Shown here: piece after piece, positions 19,412-29,636 of the stretch | How positions within the stretch are numbered: the stretch's first letter is position 1 | Layout: each line of letters opens with the position of its first letter | Origin: Candidatus Peribacteraceae bacterium | GTDB taxonomy: Bacteria > Patescibacteriota > Gracilibacteria > Peribacterales > Peribacteraceae | Direction of reading: 5' to 3' | Assembly (NCBI GenBank): GCA_028711445.1 | Contig: JAQTSD010000006.1 | Span: 1 to 53,425, forward strand | Length of the DNA: 53,425 nucleotides | Notes under the pieces: model-generated | What the model was told of the DNA's origin: nothing | The model's input: only the letters and a program-made list of their open reading frames with translations | Databases searched by the model: none | Program-made: the position numbers and the translations under genes

Positions 19412-20651
19412 CGTTCCACCCACCCACGGAACGCCTTTCTTGGCTTGCAGCTGCGGATAGCCTAACTCCTCTTCTGTGAGATATCCCCGCACGCATTCCG
19501 GCGTCCCCCTCTCGGATGTTCAATGGTGGTGGCTTCCCCCGCCACCCCATGGCCTCCCCTGAACGCCATCTGCGCTACGAAGACCTCGAAGGACGGCGGA
19601 TGATGAGTACGGTGACGCCCGCCGCCATCGATCTGGAGCGGGACAGCGCTCAGTACCTCTCCATTCCCGATGCCAATCAGAGAGGCCTCGACCTCCAGGG
19701 GGACTTCACGGTGGAGTGCCGCTTCCGCCTCGAGAGTGCTCCGGGAACGGACGAGTACCGCCCCCTCCTCTCCAAGTGGACGGGCGGCGCCTCCGCAGGC
19801 CGCGCCTATACCTTCGTGTACATCAACCTCGGCGGGACCCCTAAGATCTGCGTGAATCTCTCTGCGGACGGAACGAATGTCACATCGAAGACCATTGATT
19901 ACACTTTTCAGCCCGGGACATGGTACGACATCGCTTTCTCTTTCAAGGCATCCTCCGGCACGGTGGACGTGTACGTAGACGGAGAGCAGATCGGATCGAT
20001 GACGGGCTTCCCTACAACCATCAAGGACAGCGCCGCCGATGCTGCTCTTGGTAACTTCCTCGGTGAGACATTTGATGGGCAGATCGACGAGATGCGGGTG
20101 TGGGCTGTCACCCGCTCGGGAGAAGAGATCGCAGCCAATCGCAGGATGGATCTTCAGGGGGATGAAGCGGGGCTCGTCAGTGACTGGCGATTCAATGATA
20201 ACGTCCTCACCGATGCCGCCTTGAGCGGCAATACATTCGTCAATCGCGGAGGGGCGGTCTTCTCAAGCGACGTCCTCACCGTTCAACAGAGGGTGCAGGA
20301 GACCACTGCTGCCGTCGATGCGGTGATGGGGGAAGGCAACAATCCGGAAGGAGATCCTGAGCATGTCATCCTGAGCCCGTCGAAGGGCGACATGCTGACT
20401 CCCTCATCGGTGCAAGAACAACAGAACATCGAGGCTCGTGGTTCGACAGAGCTCACCATGACACAAGCTTGCCTCGACGCTTCCGAATCCCCCGAAACCC
20501 CCATCACCCCTACCATCCGTATCGCGGAGATCGCGGGCAATACCGTCCTCGTGTCCCTCGCAAGCCCCGAGGATGCCAGTACCGTCGTCATCGGAGGCTG
20601 CGGCGGCATTCTCCAGCAGGAAACCCTCTCCCACGCGGGGGGCACGGAGCT
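19412..20651 (+). repeat. Copy 2 of long direct repeat
   Basis: See 12581-13820. Confidence 0.93.
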
Positions 20652-23133
20652 CGCCATGGCCAAAGTGACCATGAACAGGGTGACTCCTCCCGGCCGCTAT
20701 CCTCTCGCTCTCTTCGGTCCTTCCTCCTCGCAGGCCATCACTTCCATCGAAGTCGATTGGAACGGCCAGACCCTCTCCCTCGTCCATGGAGAGGATCAGT
20801 GGGATGCCGTCTCACAGGCGGAGCAGACGGCGGGGCGGGGGATGGCCGGTGTGGAGCAGCTCAAGGGGGACCTCACGACCGCCCAGGCTGCCGTCACGGT
20901 CTTCGGAAAGCAGATGGCCCTCACCTCAACAAACCTCGATGGCTTCCCGGAACTTAAGCGCCTGCAGGTGGCCGATCTCTATGAGCGCTGCAATCCCGCA
21001 TGGAAGATTGAGGTGGGGGAGGTCCGCTCCCTCGTTGCCGCCCGCTATCCTACCGCGAGCGCGGACACGATCAGGTACACCGCCGATGCTCTCGAGAGCC
21101 AGATGTACGCCTACTACGACGGCATCGGCGAAGTCCTCGCCTCTGCCCTCGAGGTCTACCGGCAGGTGGAGCACGGAGGGGATCAGGATCGGCTCCTCGA
21201 GAATCTTCGCAGCACGATCACGCGAGTGAGCACCTCCCGCTACGTTATCGAGATCGTGGTGGGCTTAGGCAAGCGCTTCCCCACCGATGAGCAGGCGATC
21301 CTCGCAGATGCCCTGCGGCTCTACAACGCCGAGACCACCCTCAATGTCCTTGCCTACCGCCAATCGGAGCAGGATCGGCTCTATGGTATTAGTAACAAGA
21401 TCTCGGATAACCCTGCTTTCCAGATCGAAGTGCTTGGCCAGGCTCCGACACCCGACGTGGTGTATGCCTCCGCAGAGAACGGCTATCAAGGGTATCTGGA
21501 CGTTTCACAGGCGCGGATCTTCCAGAGGATTGCTACGAGGACGGCCGCCGTGCTTGCGCTCTCTCCCGATCCCCGTGCGCAGCTGGTCGCCTCCGCTTCG
21601 GGTCAATGGAACATGCAGCGCGAGCGTGCCATTGCCGCAGCGAATGAAATCTCCGCAGGCACGACTGTCGCCACCACACTACAGTCCGATGATTCACAGC
21701 CTCCCGCAAGCGGCACCTTCACGCGGGAAGGGCTCTATGCACTGGGGGAGTGGATAGGGGAGGTCTCGGGCATAGCGGTCAATCTTGGGAAGATCGATAG
21801 GGAGAAAATAGATACGGAGACGGTGCATCTTACCCCAGGGAAGACGGCCACCATCACGTTTGAATTGCAGGAGCCTTCCATGGTGAATCTGTGGATTGAT
21901 ATGGGCGAAGCAGACCCGGCAACACAAGTGGCACCGACAGACGGGACGCTTGATTCCCCCAATCTTTCGCTGACCTTAAAGGGGGGAGGAATCGAATATT
22001 CCTCAGATAATGAGAAGGAGGTTGCCAGCAACGTAACCTCGGCAGGTGAATCCGTCAGTTCTGTTCTTCCTGCAGGCACCTATACGCTCATGGTGCAGGA
22101 TCTGTCCGATTACTCCAATATCGGCACTCCCACTCCCGGGGTTTCGATCAGGGTTCCAGTGAATTATGAGATACGGCCCTACAAAACGCAGAATATCATC
22201 GGGCGTGTGAGTATACCTAACCGACCGGTGACGATGCCCGTGAGCATGGGGGTGGCGGCATTTGATGGGCAGGGAAGCAGGGTTACGAAGGATCCTGAAA
22301 CTGGAGAAGATTTGAAGCTCAACCCCTCCAAGCCTGTCTTTGTGGTAATCCATGGGAGGAAAGACAATGAAGGGAGCGCGAATATCGAATATCTGGCACA
22401 ACAATTGTACTCACAAGGATATCAAGTAGTGACAGTCAACTGGGAAGATGCTGCACGCGATAATGGCATGTTATTGGAGGCGCTCGCTGGCGCAGATTGG
22501 ATTCCCGCTGTGGGGGGATGGGTGGCTAACCAACTGCAGGCGGCTGGTTTCAAAGGAGAGAACGTAATCATACCGGGTCACAGTTGGGGATCCTTCGTGG
22601 CTTATGAGGTTGGGAAGCAATTCAAGGAAGGTAAGAACGGAAATGGTTTTGGCGTGCAGGCGATCGTGGCGTTGGACTCTCCCGTAGATCCGCTTCCGAA
22701 CCATTATCCAAGTTCGCAGGTCGCCTTCAGTGATGTCAGCAGGACATCGTGGGCGATCAAGAGCAGTGCATTCGGATGGGAGGGCAGGGCAAACACCGCA
22801 AGCGTGAACTTCGAGCTCCTCACTCCTTCGGAGATGTTGGAACGCCAGCTCGTGAGTTTGGACATTCTTTCCCCCAGTGGCAAAACAGCCCTCGACCTTG
22901 CAGAGGCTTACCTGCGAGAGCATGGCTATGCCGTTTCATACTTCGCAAATCTCATTCGTGGCGATGGTGATGTCTCGCTCAGCCCTCTCACGATTGATAA
23001 GCTCATGAGAGGAGAGTTGCCGAACTTGGCCATCGATCCTACGTGTCCTGAAGGCATCCTTCCCATCGCCGTGCGTGAAGTGGATGGCAAGTGGCAGGCA
23101 GTCCCCACAACTCTTCTTTCCCCTGCCATCTGA
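19516..23133 (+). CDS. LamG/ConA-like N-terminal protein with variable C-terminal alpha/beta hydrolase (lipase-like) domain
   Basis: Same N-terminus as 12685 gene; C-terminus KPVFVVIHGRKDNEGSANIEYLAQQLYSQGYQVVTVNWED ... VIIPGHSWGSFVAYEVG ... IVALDSPVDP. Confidence 0.85.
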   Translation: MFNGGGFPRHPMASPERHLRYEDLEGRRMMSTVTPAAIDLERDSAQYLSIPDANQRGLDLQGDFTVECRFRLESAPGTDEYRPLLSKWTGGASAGRAYTFVYINLGGTPKICVNLSADGTNVTSKTIDYTFQPGTWYDIAFSFKASSGTVDVYVDGEQIGSMTGFPTTIKDSAADAALGNFLGETFDGQIDEMRVWAVTRSGEEIAANRRMDLQGDEAGLVSDWRFNDNVLTDAALSGNTFVNRGGAVFSSDVLTVQQRVQETTAAVDAVMGEGNNPEGDPEHVILSPSKGDMLTPSSVQEQQNIEARGSTELTMTQACLDASESPETPITPTIRIAEIAGNTVLVSLASPEDASTVVIGGCGGILQQETLSHAGGTELAMAKVTMNRVTPPGRYPLALFGPSSSQAITSIEVDWNGQTLSLVHGEDQWDAVSQAEQTAGRGMAGVEQLKGDLTTAQAAVTVFGKQMALTSTNLDGFPELKRLQVADLYERCNPAWKIEVGEVRSLVAARYPTASADTIRYTADALESQMYAYYDGIGEVLASALEVYRQVEHGGDQDRLLENLRSTITRVSTSRYVIEIVVGLGKRFPTDEQAILADALRLYNAETTLNVLAYRQSEQDRLYGISNKISDNPAFQIEVLGQAPTPDVVYASAENGYQGYLDVSQARIFQRIATRTAAVLALSPDPRAQLVASASGQWNMQRERAIAAANEISAGTTVATTLQSDDSQPPASGTFTREGLYALGEWIGEVSGIAVNLGKIDREKIDTETVHLTPGKTATITFELQEPSMVNLWIDMGEADPATQVAPTDGTLDSPNLSLTLKGGGIEYSSDNEKEVASNVTSAGESVSSVLPAGTYTLMVQDLSDYSNIGTPTPGVSIRVPVNYEIRPYKTQNIIGRVSIPNRPVTMPVSMGVAAFDGQGSRVTKDPETGEDLKLNPSKPVFVVIHGRKDNEGSANIEYLAQQLYSQGYQVVTVNWEDAARDNGMLLEALAGADWIPAVGGWVANQLQAAGFKGENVIIPGHSWGSFVAYEVGKQFKEGKNGNGFGVQAIVALDSPVDPLPNHYPSSQVAFSDVSRTSWAIKSSAFGWEGRANTASVNFELLTPSEMLERQLVSLDILSPSGKTALDLAEAYLREHGYAVSYFANLIRGDGDVSLSPLTIDKLMRGELPNLAIDPTCPEGILPIAVREVDGKWQAVPTTLLSPAI

Positions 23134-23153
23134 ACCGCCTATCATGACCCACA

Positions 23154-23762
23154 ATGCGTAAAGTGCCTGCCATCATCCTTGGCATTCTGTTTGCTCCACT
23201 GATCATCTACTTCAGCCTCTATGGCATCCTGTGGTTGCTTGGCTATGAGTTTGCCGAGGGGCCGGACGTACTTGCCGAACGATTAATAGCCGAAGAGAGG
23301 TCGGCCAAGGATTGTTATCGCTACGTTACACTAGATCCTTGGTTTCGTCCCACGACGCGGGAATTGAGGGAACAATGTGTGCGAGAGTATGCCAAGCTCA
23401 CCTCCGATCCCACTGCCTGCGAGCTGCTACTGCCGAGCGATTATGGTTTAAGTTGTATCGGAGACATTTGGGGGAAGCTCATCGATGAGAATAACTGTCA
23501 CTGGTATAAGAATGATTCTGTGCGTTGTTTCGAAGGAGTGGCACTCACACCCCATATTTATAATTGCCAAGAAGAAGCAGCTGCATCCTCACTTCCAGAT
23601 GAATGTCGACATCGCATTGCTTTCAAGGAGAAGAAAGCGGATCTGTGCGATGCAATCACACAACCGACCCTGCGGACAATCTGTAAAGTACGTATCGGTG
23701 CCTGGGAGAAGTATCCGAATCTCCGAGGCTCGTTCTACTTCGGGCAGTCTGATTCTCGTTAA
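23154..23762 (+). CDS. Membrane-anchored Cys-rich protein (candidate immunity/partner)
   Basis: N-terminal TM AIILGILFAPLIIYFSLYGILWLL followed by regularly spaced cysteines; starts 21 nt after the lipase-like gene. Confidence 0.6.
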   Translation: MRKVPAIILGILFAPLIIYFSLYGILWLLGYEFAEGPDVLAERLIAEERSAKDCYRYVTLDPWFRPTTRELREQCVREYAKLTSDPTACELLLPSDYGLSCIGDIWGKLIDENNCHWYKNDSVRCFEGVALTPHIYNCQEEAAASSLPDECRHRIAFKEKKADLCDAITQPTLRTICKVRIGAWEKYPNLRGSFYFGQSDSR

Positions 23763-23827
23763 ATCTCTCTTCCAAGTCTGCCTGTATTCCTGCTGCTCGG
23801 ATACATATAAGCACCCATATTCGATCT

Positions 23828-24949
23828 TCACTTCCTCCCCCCTGCCAGAGCCTCTTTCATCTCCTTCTTGGCCTTGGTCGCTTCCTTGAGGCCCGGAGAC
23901 TTCATATCCTCCGGCAGGAGCATGACGGTCGGGAAGGAACGATTGAGCCTGCGCTCCTTGCGAGCCTTCCACGCATCCTTGTGGTACGCATAGCTCACGA
24001 GCAGCGGCATGGAGAGCGTGGCCTCTGAGAAGACCATCTGCTCCGCTCCCTGGTCCACCTTGCCCCAGGAGTGCGCTTCCTTGAGGGTGGACCCGGAGAG
24101 CGCCCCGTCGCGCTCATCGGCGACGGTGATCTGGATGGCATACTTGTGCATCTTGATGGGCAAGCCGAGCGTTTCGGCGCAGACGACGGTGTCCGCCGTG
24201 AAATTCTTCGGCACGCCGCCGCCGACCATGAAGATGCCCGTGGTCTTGGCGTCGGAGACGAGCTTGGTGAGCTCGGAGAAGTCATGGACGGAGTCGTGCG
24301 TCATGTACGCGTTCGGCCGTTTCTGCTGGTGGAACGTGAGGCCGAAGCCGGCGGAGCAGTCGGAGAGCGAGGGGACGAAGATGGGGACCTGCTTCTCGTA
24401 GCAGAGCCGCAGGAGTGAGTCCTTGCCAAGATCTTGCTCAGAGAGGTAGGCGCCGAGGGCCGCCATGAACTCGCGCGAGGAGTGTGGCTTGGGCGGCAGA
24501 CGGTCTGCCACGAGCGAAACGGTCGCGTCGCAAACTCGTAGTTCGTACTCGGAGATGTAGGTGTCGTAGATGCGGTCGATGAAGCGCTGCTGCAGATCGT
24601 GGTCATTTGCCTTCGGATCGCCGATGTAGTGGCGGAAGCCGAGCCCCTCGAAGAAATCCATGTCCACCATGTTTGCGCCCGTAGAGACGATGCAGTCGAT
24701 CATGTTCGACTCGATGAGCGTCGTGAGAACTTTCTTCAGGCCCGCGGAGATGAGGGAACCCGCGAGTGTGAGGATGTTCATGCAGTCCTTCTCCATCACC
24801 ATCTGATTGAAGATCTTACTGGCGCGCGCAAGGTTCCGAGCCTGAAAGGCCATCTTCTCCATGGATTCGATGATCGGCACCGCGTTGAAAGCGGTGGGAT
24901 CGATGTGATCGATGGTGTCCTTCAGGTAGTCGGATTGCGGAAGGTGCAT
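23828..24949 (-). CDS. Deoxyhypusine synthase family protein
   Basis: MVDMDFFEGLGFRHYIGD, TLAGSLISAGLKKVLTTLIESNMIDCIVSTGANMVD, GIFMVGGGVPKNF typical of the DHS family. Confidence 0.9.
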   Translation of the reverse strand: MHLPQSDYLKDTIDHIDPTAFNAVPIIESMEKMAFQARNLARASKIFNQMVMEKDCMNILTLAGSLISAGLKKVLTTLIESNMIDCIVSTGANMVDMDFFEGLGFRHYIGDPKANDHDLQQRFIDRIYDTYISEYELRVCDATVSLVADRLPPKPHSSREFMAALGAYLSEQDLGKDSLLRLCYEKQVPIFVPSLSDCSAGFGLTFHQQKRPNAYMTHDSVHDFSELTKLVSDAKTTGIFMVGGGVPKNFTADTVVCAETLGLPIKMHKYAIQITVADERDGALSGSTLKEAHSWGKVDQGAEQMVFSEATLSMPLLVSYAYHKDAWKARKERRLNRSFPTVMLLPEDMKSPGLKEATKAKKEMKEALAGGRK

Positions 24950-24976
24950 ACAGTGATGGGGAAGAAGGAGGGTGCG

Positions 24977-25492
24977 TCACGCGCTCGTTGGAGTGGAGCG
25001 CTTAGAGCCATAAAGTGAGCTATTCTGCACTGATAGCTTTTGTTCGTCAAGTACCTCTGCCCCATTCCCGTGAATGTCAAGGATAAGCCGTTCCTGACTT
25101 GTATCATCGATTTGGCGATCAATAAACGTCGCTCGCCACTCCCCAAGTACCAAATGTTTGTGGAGGGTATCTATGGCTTTGTGCCACTGTACCGTTGTGC
25201 AGCTGTAGATGTCGATGCGGATGTGGGGAGAGCTGTCTTCGGAGTCGAAGTAGTGCCCGCTGATGTGGCTGGTGGTGATGGCTTGCAGGAAAGACCAGCC
25301 CGGTGCCCGTGGATCGGTGGCGGGGTAGATCTGCAGAGGGCCGAGCTCCTGCATGTGGAGAGTTTTGAGCAGATCGGAGACAAGCGAACGGACGAGTTTG
25401 TCTGCACTTGCAGCGGGGATCCGCCGTTTGAGATAAGCGTCGAGGACGAATACCTGATGTAGGAGCGCGAAAGCGGACGGGATGGGCGTCAT
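24977..25492 (-). CDS. SpeD (S-adenosylmethionine decarboxylase)-like pyruvoyl enzyme family protein
   Basis: FLQAITTSHISGHYFDSEDSSPHIRIDIYSC resembles the SpeD processing region and following strand. Confidence 0.6.
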   Translation of the reverse strand: MTPIPSAFALLHQVFVLDAYLKRRIPAASADKLVRSLVSDLLKTLHMQELGPLQIYPATDPRAPGWSFLQAITTSHISGHYFDSEDSSPHIRIDIYSCTTVQWHKAIDTLHKHLVLGEWRATFIDRQIDDTSQERLILDIHGNGAEVLDEQKLSVQNSSLYGSKRSTPTSA

Positions 25493-25598
25493 AGGATCAA
25501 CTTCACATTGTCCCCGCGTGATGACTGTTCGTCAAAATCCTACGTATATATGGATGTATGTGCGAATGGCAGTGATTTTAGTTGTAGACCGGCAGCGC

Positions 25599-26264
25599 TT
25601 ATAGCGTCCTGTCAAGGTGAGGTTTCCGCATGGGGGGAAGGTCCTCCACGATTGCAAGCGACCGTACGAGACGTTTGAAGAGCAGCTCGTACGCGCCGGC
25701 CAGAGGGAAGTCCGGACGGTAGGCCTGTGCCTCGAAGAGCGGAACGTAGAGATCGCGCGTAATTTTCAGGAGCTGATCGCGACGGTCGGTAGGGAGGAAG
25801 TGGCACGTCTCGATGTTGTGGATGCGGTCGGCGAGCTTGATGAGCAGCGCGTAAGGATAGAGCTCGTTTGTGCGTGTGAGCTGAAGGAGATACCCGTGTT
25901 CCTCCTCCAGGGAGGGAGTGTCTGTGTGATGTTTTCTGGTGAGGGCTTCTACGACATCCGCCACTTCCTGTCCGAATTGTGATTCGAGCTGTCGTCGCCC
26001 TATGCCTGACTTCTCCATCGCATCGTGGAGCAGCGCCGCGATAGAGGCTGCAGCAGGCAACATGGCTGCGGCGCTCATGAGCAGCTGGAAAACCGCCAGA
26101 GGATGTCCGATGAAGGAGCTACCGTCGAGACGACGCTGTCCGCCATGTGCGCGATGCGCGAGCACGAGGGCATGCTGGAGACTGGCAAAGCGGTTTGGTG
26201 CAGCGTCCTGCGTAAGAGGATCTGTAACGGCCGAAAGAGGGAGGCGGCGGAAGTAGAGAGCCAT
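25599..26264 (-). CDS. HD-domain (RelA/SpoT hydrolase-like) protein
   Basis: AHRAHGGQRRLDGSSFIGHPLAVFQLL ... AALLHDAMEKSG ... ALLIKLADRIHNIET. Confidence 0.85.
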   Translation of the reverse strand: MALYFRRLPLSAVTDPLTQDAAPNRFASLQHALVLAHRAHGGQRRLDGSSFIGHPLAVFQLLMSAAAMLPAAASIAALLHDAMEKSGIGRRQLESQFGQEVADVVEALTRKHHTDTPSLEEEHGYLLQLTRTNELYPYALLIKLADRIHNIETCHFLPTDRRDQLLKITRDLYVPLFEAQAYRPDFPLAGAYELLFKRLVRSLAIVEDLPPMRKPHLDRTL

Positions 26265-26419
26265 GGAGGCTTATTTTTGAAGATTCATCGGAGCAGGCAT
26301 AGTAACGGGTCGGGATATGAACGAAAGCAAATCTGGTTTACAGCTTGTCAAAGCCCTCAAACACGTTCTATGAAAGCGTGGAACGGAGCCAAAAAAACAG
26401 GTTGTTTCTTTCAGATTAT

Positions 26420-26623
26420 TCAGTGTGTCGCTTTCCACCACGCCGTGAGCAGCCCTACGCCGACGACGATGAGGAAGACGGCGACGAGGTAGGCGAGGAG
26501 CTCCGGAGCTGCGAGGATGCCCAAGCCGAAAACCACGCAAAGCAGACCGTTGAAGAGCAGGCCGTTACGGATGCCTGAGCCTATGCCTTTCGTGCCGGTG
26601 GAATTGCGCAGGAAGAAGAACAT
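26420..26623 (-). CDS. Small membrane protein
   Basis: 67 aa, two hydrophobic segments LLFNGLLCVVFGLGILAA and LLAYLVAVFLIVVGVGLL. Confidence 0.5.
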   Translation of the reverse strand: MFFFLRNSTGTKGIGSGIRNGLLFNGLLCVVFGLGILAAPELLAYLVAVFLIVVGVGLLTAWWKATH

Positions 26624-26678
26624 GGTGGGAGTATAGCAGGGTTAGGGTGAAGGTCAGAGTTAGGGTTAGGATGAAATC

Positions 26679-27155
26679 ATGCCGAGTGCCGAGGCGGTTA
26701 CCACTCCCATCGGGGTCCTACAGATCACCGGATCATCGTCCGGCATTGAGCGCATTGCGTTTGTCCGCAAGGGCGCCGCTGGTGGCGATGTACCGTCCCG
26801 CGTACGGGCGTGCGCGCGTCAGCTCAGGGAGTATTTCCAAGGAGAGCGGACGGAGTTTCGCGGCATGAAGCTCAAGAGGGCCGGAACGGCGTTTCAGCGG
26901 AAGGTCTGGAGGGAACTCAAGCGCGTTCCCTACGGGCGGACCGTGACGTACGGCGAGATCGCCCGGCGGATCGGGCACCCCCGCGCAGCACAAGCGGTGG
27001 GCAGTGCTGTGCGGGCGAATCCGCTCGCCATCCTCATCCCCTGTCATCGCGTCATTCCTGCGCGGGGAGGGGTGGGGGAGTATGCAGGGGGGAAGTTGAG
27101 GAAGAGATGGTTAGTGAAGTGGGAAGAACATTCGTCCCGCTATGTGTCATCCTGA
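26679..27155 (+). CDS. ogt: Methylated-DNA--protein-cysteine methyltransferase
   Basis: VPYGRTVTYGEIARRIGHPRAAQAVGSAVRANPLAILIPCHRVIPARGGVGEYAGG. Confidence 0.93.
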   Translation: MPSAEAVTTPIGVLQITGSSSGIERIAFVRKGAAGGDVPSRVRACARQLREYFQGERTEFRGMKLKRAGTAFQRKVWRELKRVPYGRTVTYGEIARRIGHPRAAQAVGSAVRANPLAILIPCHRVIPARGGVGEYAGGKLRKRWLVKWEEHSSRYVSS

Positions 27156-27213
27156 GCTTGTCGAAGGATGGGGAAGAGGGGGTATGGTTCGAGATGATTG
27201 TTCGCTCTCCTTC

Positions 27214-27381
27214 CTTCTTTCTTTGTCAGGGCGACAAAGAAAGAAGCAAAGAAAGCGCTCCGCCGCCAGAGCTCCTCCACCCGGCCCCGTGCCTCCTCGT
27301 CGACCCCTCCAAGGATTCGGGGTCGACTCGTCGGCGAGCTGCTACGCAGCAGGGCCTTCCCCTTCACCCCCCGTGGCGGCG
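27214..27381 (+). repeat. Structured intergenic element IE copy 1
   Basis: 14-bp perfect hairpin CTTCTTTCTTTGTC/GACAAAGAAAGAAG, then CGCCGCCA...TGGCGGCG terminal pairing around hairpins. Confidence 0.85.
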
Positions 27382-29276
27382 GTGCCCACCTGTTGTGGTG
27401 TCTCATCCAAAGTCTCTGCCGCAGCCGGAGGCGGCTGATCCAGTCCCCGCACGATCGCTTCCAGATCGATGTCGAGCAAGTCGGAGAGCAGGTCGCCGAG
27501 AGCGGGGTTGTCGCTGAGCGCGCAGTCGCCGCCCTGCAGTGCTGCGGTGACGGCCGTCTCGATGCGTTTTAGGAGCGCGCAGACGTGGGCGAATGCTGAC
27601 GTATAGGACTCCACGACGATGTCCGGCCGGACCTGGAGTGTCTCGAAGAGCGCGCGCACGCCCGCGACGGACTCCCGGACGCGGGACAGGAGCACGCGCT
27701 CGGGGGTCAGAAGCTCGATGCGCAGATTCTCGAGGCATCGCGAGACTTCCTGGATCTTCCCGACGACGTGCATCTTCACGAGGGTTTCGTTGAACCGTTG
27801 CCCGTCGCGCGACTCGAGCGCTTGGGGCAGCTCTGCATGGAGAGAGAGGATCTTGCGTGCAAACGTGGAGAAGGGGGCGACGAGAAGCGTCTCGAGTTCC
27901 TTCGGATCGATGAGTTCTTTCATGCGCCGCTCGACGCCGGTGACATTGCGGTCGGGGAAGAGGGGCTCCCCCGCGCGAGGGGGATGGAAGACCGCTGCCT
28001 TGGCGAGGCGCATGAGCGGCTCGGCCCTCGCCTGCAGCTGGGTGCGGTAGGACTCCATGACCGCTTCGCCGTGCTCAATCTGCTGATGGATGAGCTGGCG
28101 ATCATCCGTATTGGCCGTGTTCTTCGGGCGTGTCCGCTCGAATCTGCGCTGGAGGTCGTTGATCGCTCCCACCATGCTCGCCATGGCGGCGGAGATATTG
28201 GGGATGCGTCTGCCCCGTACCTCGGCGCAGAGATCGCTGTGACGGTCGATGCGCACGCATGCCATGCGTTTGCAGATGTCGATGGATGTCTGGAGCTCTT
28301 TCGCAACTGTAGCGAGCTCCGTCTTCGCCTCCTCTTCGATGGTTCTGCGGTTGTCCGGCGGAGTGTCCCGCGTCAGGGTATTGAGTCTGCGGTTTTGGAG
28401 TCCAAGGCGCTGCTTCAAGCGTTCGAGTTTCGCGACTTCGCTCTCGTAGCATGCTTCCTCATGGCGCGTCTTGCGATAGACGCCGTAGGCGTCGAGAACT
28501 TGCATGCGCTGCTTACGTTGGCCGTTTGCCTGCGTCCCTGCCACGTCCTCGGCGAAGAGGAGGATCTTCCCGATCGCTTCCGGTCGTGGGCCTGTTTTCC
28601 CGTACGAAGCCTCCCCCGGCCGCGGAGCGACGACGACATGGAGGCGGCCGACATTCGGGTCGATCTGCCGGGTCGATGCGAGGGTTTCTTTGAACGTAGG
28701 GATTGCATCGTGTTTGCGTCTGAGGCGCTCGATCGCCGTCATCCGGGGCTCGAACGTCTCGATGCCGAGCGTCTCGAGCATATGTTCATTGAGCAGGTCC
28801 GCACTCACGAGGCACGGACCGGGGCCGATGCGGTCGAACTGCGGACGCGGGTCGAAGTGGATGCGATCATCTTTGACGGAGCGATAGGAGGGGACGACGT
28901 AGTCTCGGCAGACTGCCTCCTGTATGCGTTTGAAGAGTGAGTCGGGGATGAGCTTCCACAACTTCTCCCGCAGCCTGGGGTCATCGATTGCGCTGAACCG
29001 CCGGAACCACCGCTCGAAGCGTTCACGGTCGAATGCTTCGATCTGATCATCCGGGGAGGCGAGCTCCTGCACTTCCAGTAATTGTCTTGCATGATTCTGC
29101 AGGTGTGCACTGTGTGTCCGTATGTGGCCGCGGATGGAGGCTTCTTTGATCCGGGTCGTCTCCTCACACTCTCCTTCCAGGCCGCGGACTTCGTGCTCGC
29201 CATCGGCGATGGCGGCTTCGGTGCGGGTGCGTTTTCGCCGGATACGTTCTTCGAGGGCGGGGAAGGCGAGCGACAT
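27342..29276 (-). CDS. Hypothetical protein, 644 aa, helical/coiled-coil-rich
   Basis: Long ORF with good codon structure; last residues (GGEGEGPAA) are encoded inside IE copy 1. Confidence 0.7.
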   Translation of the reverse strand: MSLAFPALEERIRRKRTRTEAAIADGEHEVRGLEGECEETTRIKEASIRGHIRTHSAHLQNHARQLLEVQELASPDDQIEAFDRERFERWFRRFSAIDDPRLREKLWKLIPDSLFKRIQEAVCRDYVVPSYRSVKDDRIHFDPRPQFDRIGPGPCLVSADLLNEHMLETLGIETFEPRMTAIERLRRKHDAIPTFKETLASTRQIDPNVGRLHVVVAPRPGEASYGKTGPRPEAIGKILLFAEDVAGTQANGQRKQRMQVLDAYGVYRKTRHEEACYESEVAKLERLKQRLGLQNRRLNTLTRDTPPDNRRTIEEEAKTELATVAKELQTSIDICKRMACVRIDRHSDLCAEVRGRRIPNISAAMASMVGAINDLQRRFERTRPKNTANTDDRQLIHQQIEHGEAVMESYRTQLQARAEPLMRLAKAAVFHPPRAGEPLFPDRNVTGVERRMKELIDPKELETLLVAPFSTFARKILSLHAELPQALESRDGQRFNETLVKMHVVGKIQEVSRCLENLRIELLTPERVLLSRVRESVAGVRALFETLQVRPDIVVESYTSAFAHVCALLKRIETAVTAALQGGDCALSDNPALGDLLSDLLDIDLEAIVRGLDQPPPAAAETLDETPQQVGTAATGGEGEGPAA

Positions 29277-29412
29277 AAGTGCGATACTGTAGCACTGGTT
29301 TTCATGTATGGAGAATTATTTGCGTGATCTCTGTGGTATGTCTGTTCCCTCTCCCAACGGGAGAGGGCGAGGGAGAGGGGGTCTGATTTCAGTACATCGA
29401 CATCGCTCCTTC

Positions 29413-29580
29413 CTTCTTTCTTTGTCAGGGCGACAAAGAAAGAAGCAAAGAAAGCGCTCCGCCGCCAGTGCCTCTCCGCCCGGCCCTGCGCCTCCTCGTC
29501 GACCCCTCCAGGGATTCGGGGTCGACTCGTCGGCGAGCTGCTACGCAGCAGGGCCTTCCCCCTCACCCCCCGTGGCGGCG
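29413..29580 (+). repeat. Structured intergenic element IE copy 2
   Basis: Nearly the same as 27214-27381, same orientation. Confidence 0.85.
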
Positions 29581-29636
29581 GAGGCCCACCAACGATAAAA
29601 ATACCTATGATTTTCAGCTATTGATCCCTTTGACCA

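Noticed and set aside
27768-28940. 390-aa plus-strand ORF opposite the 644-aa gene
   Set aside because: Likely shadow ORF; the minus-strand frame has a longer ORF and better composition, though this choice is not proven.
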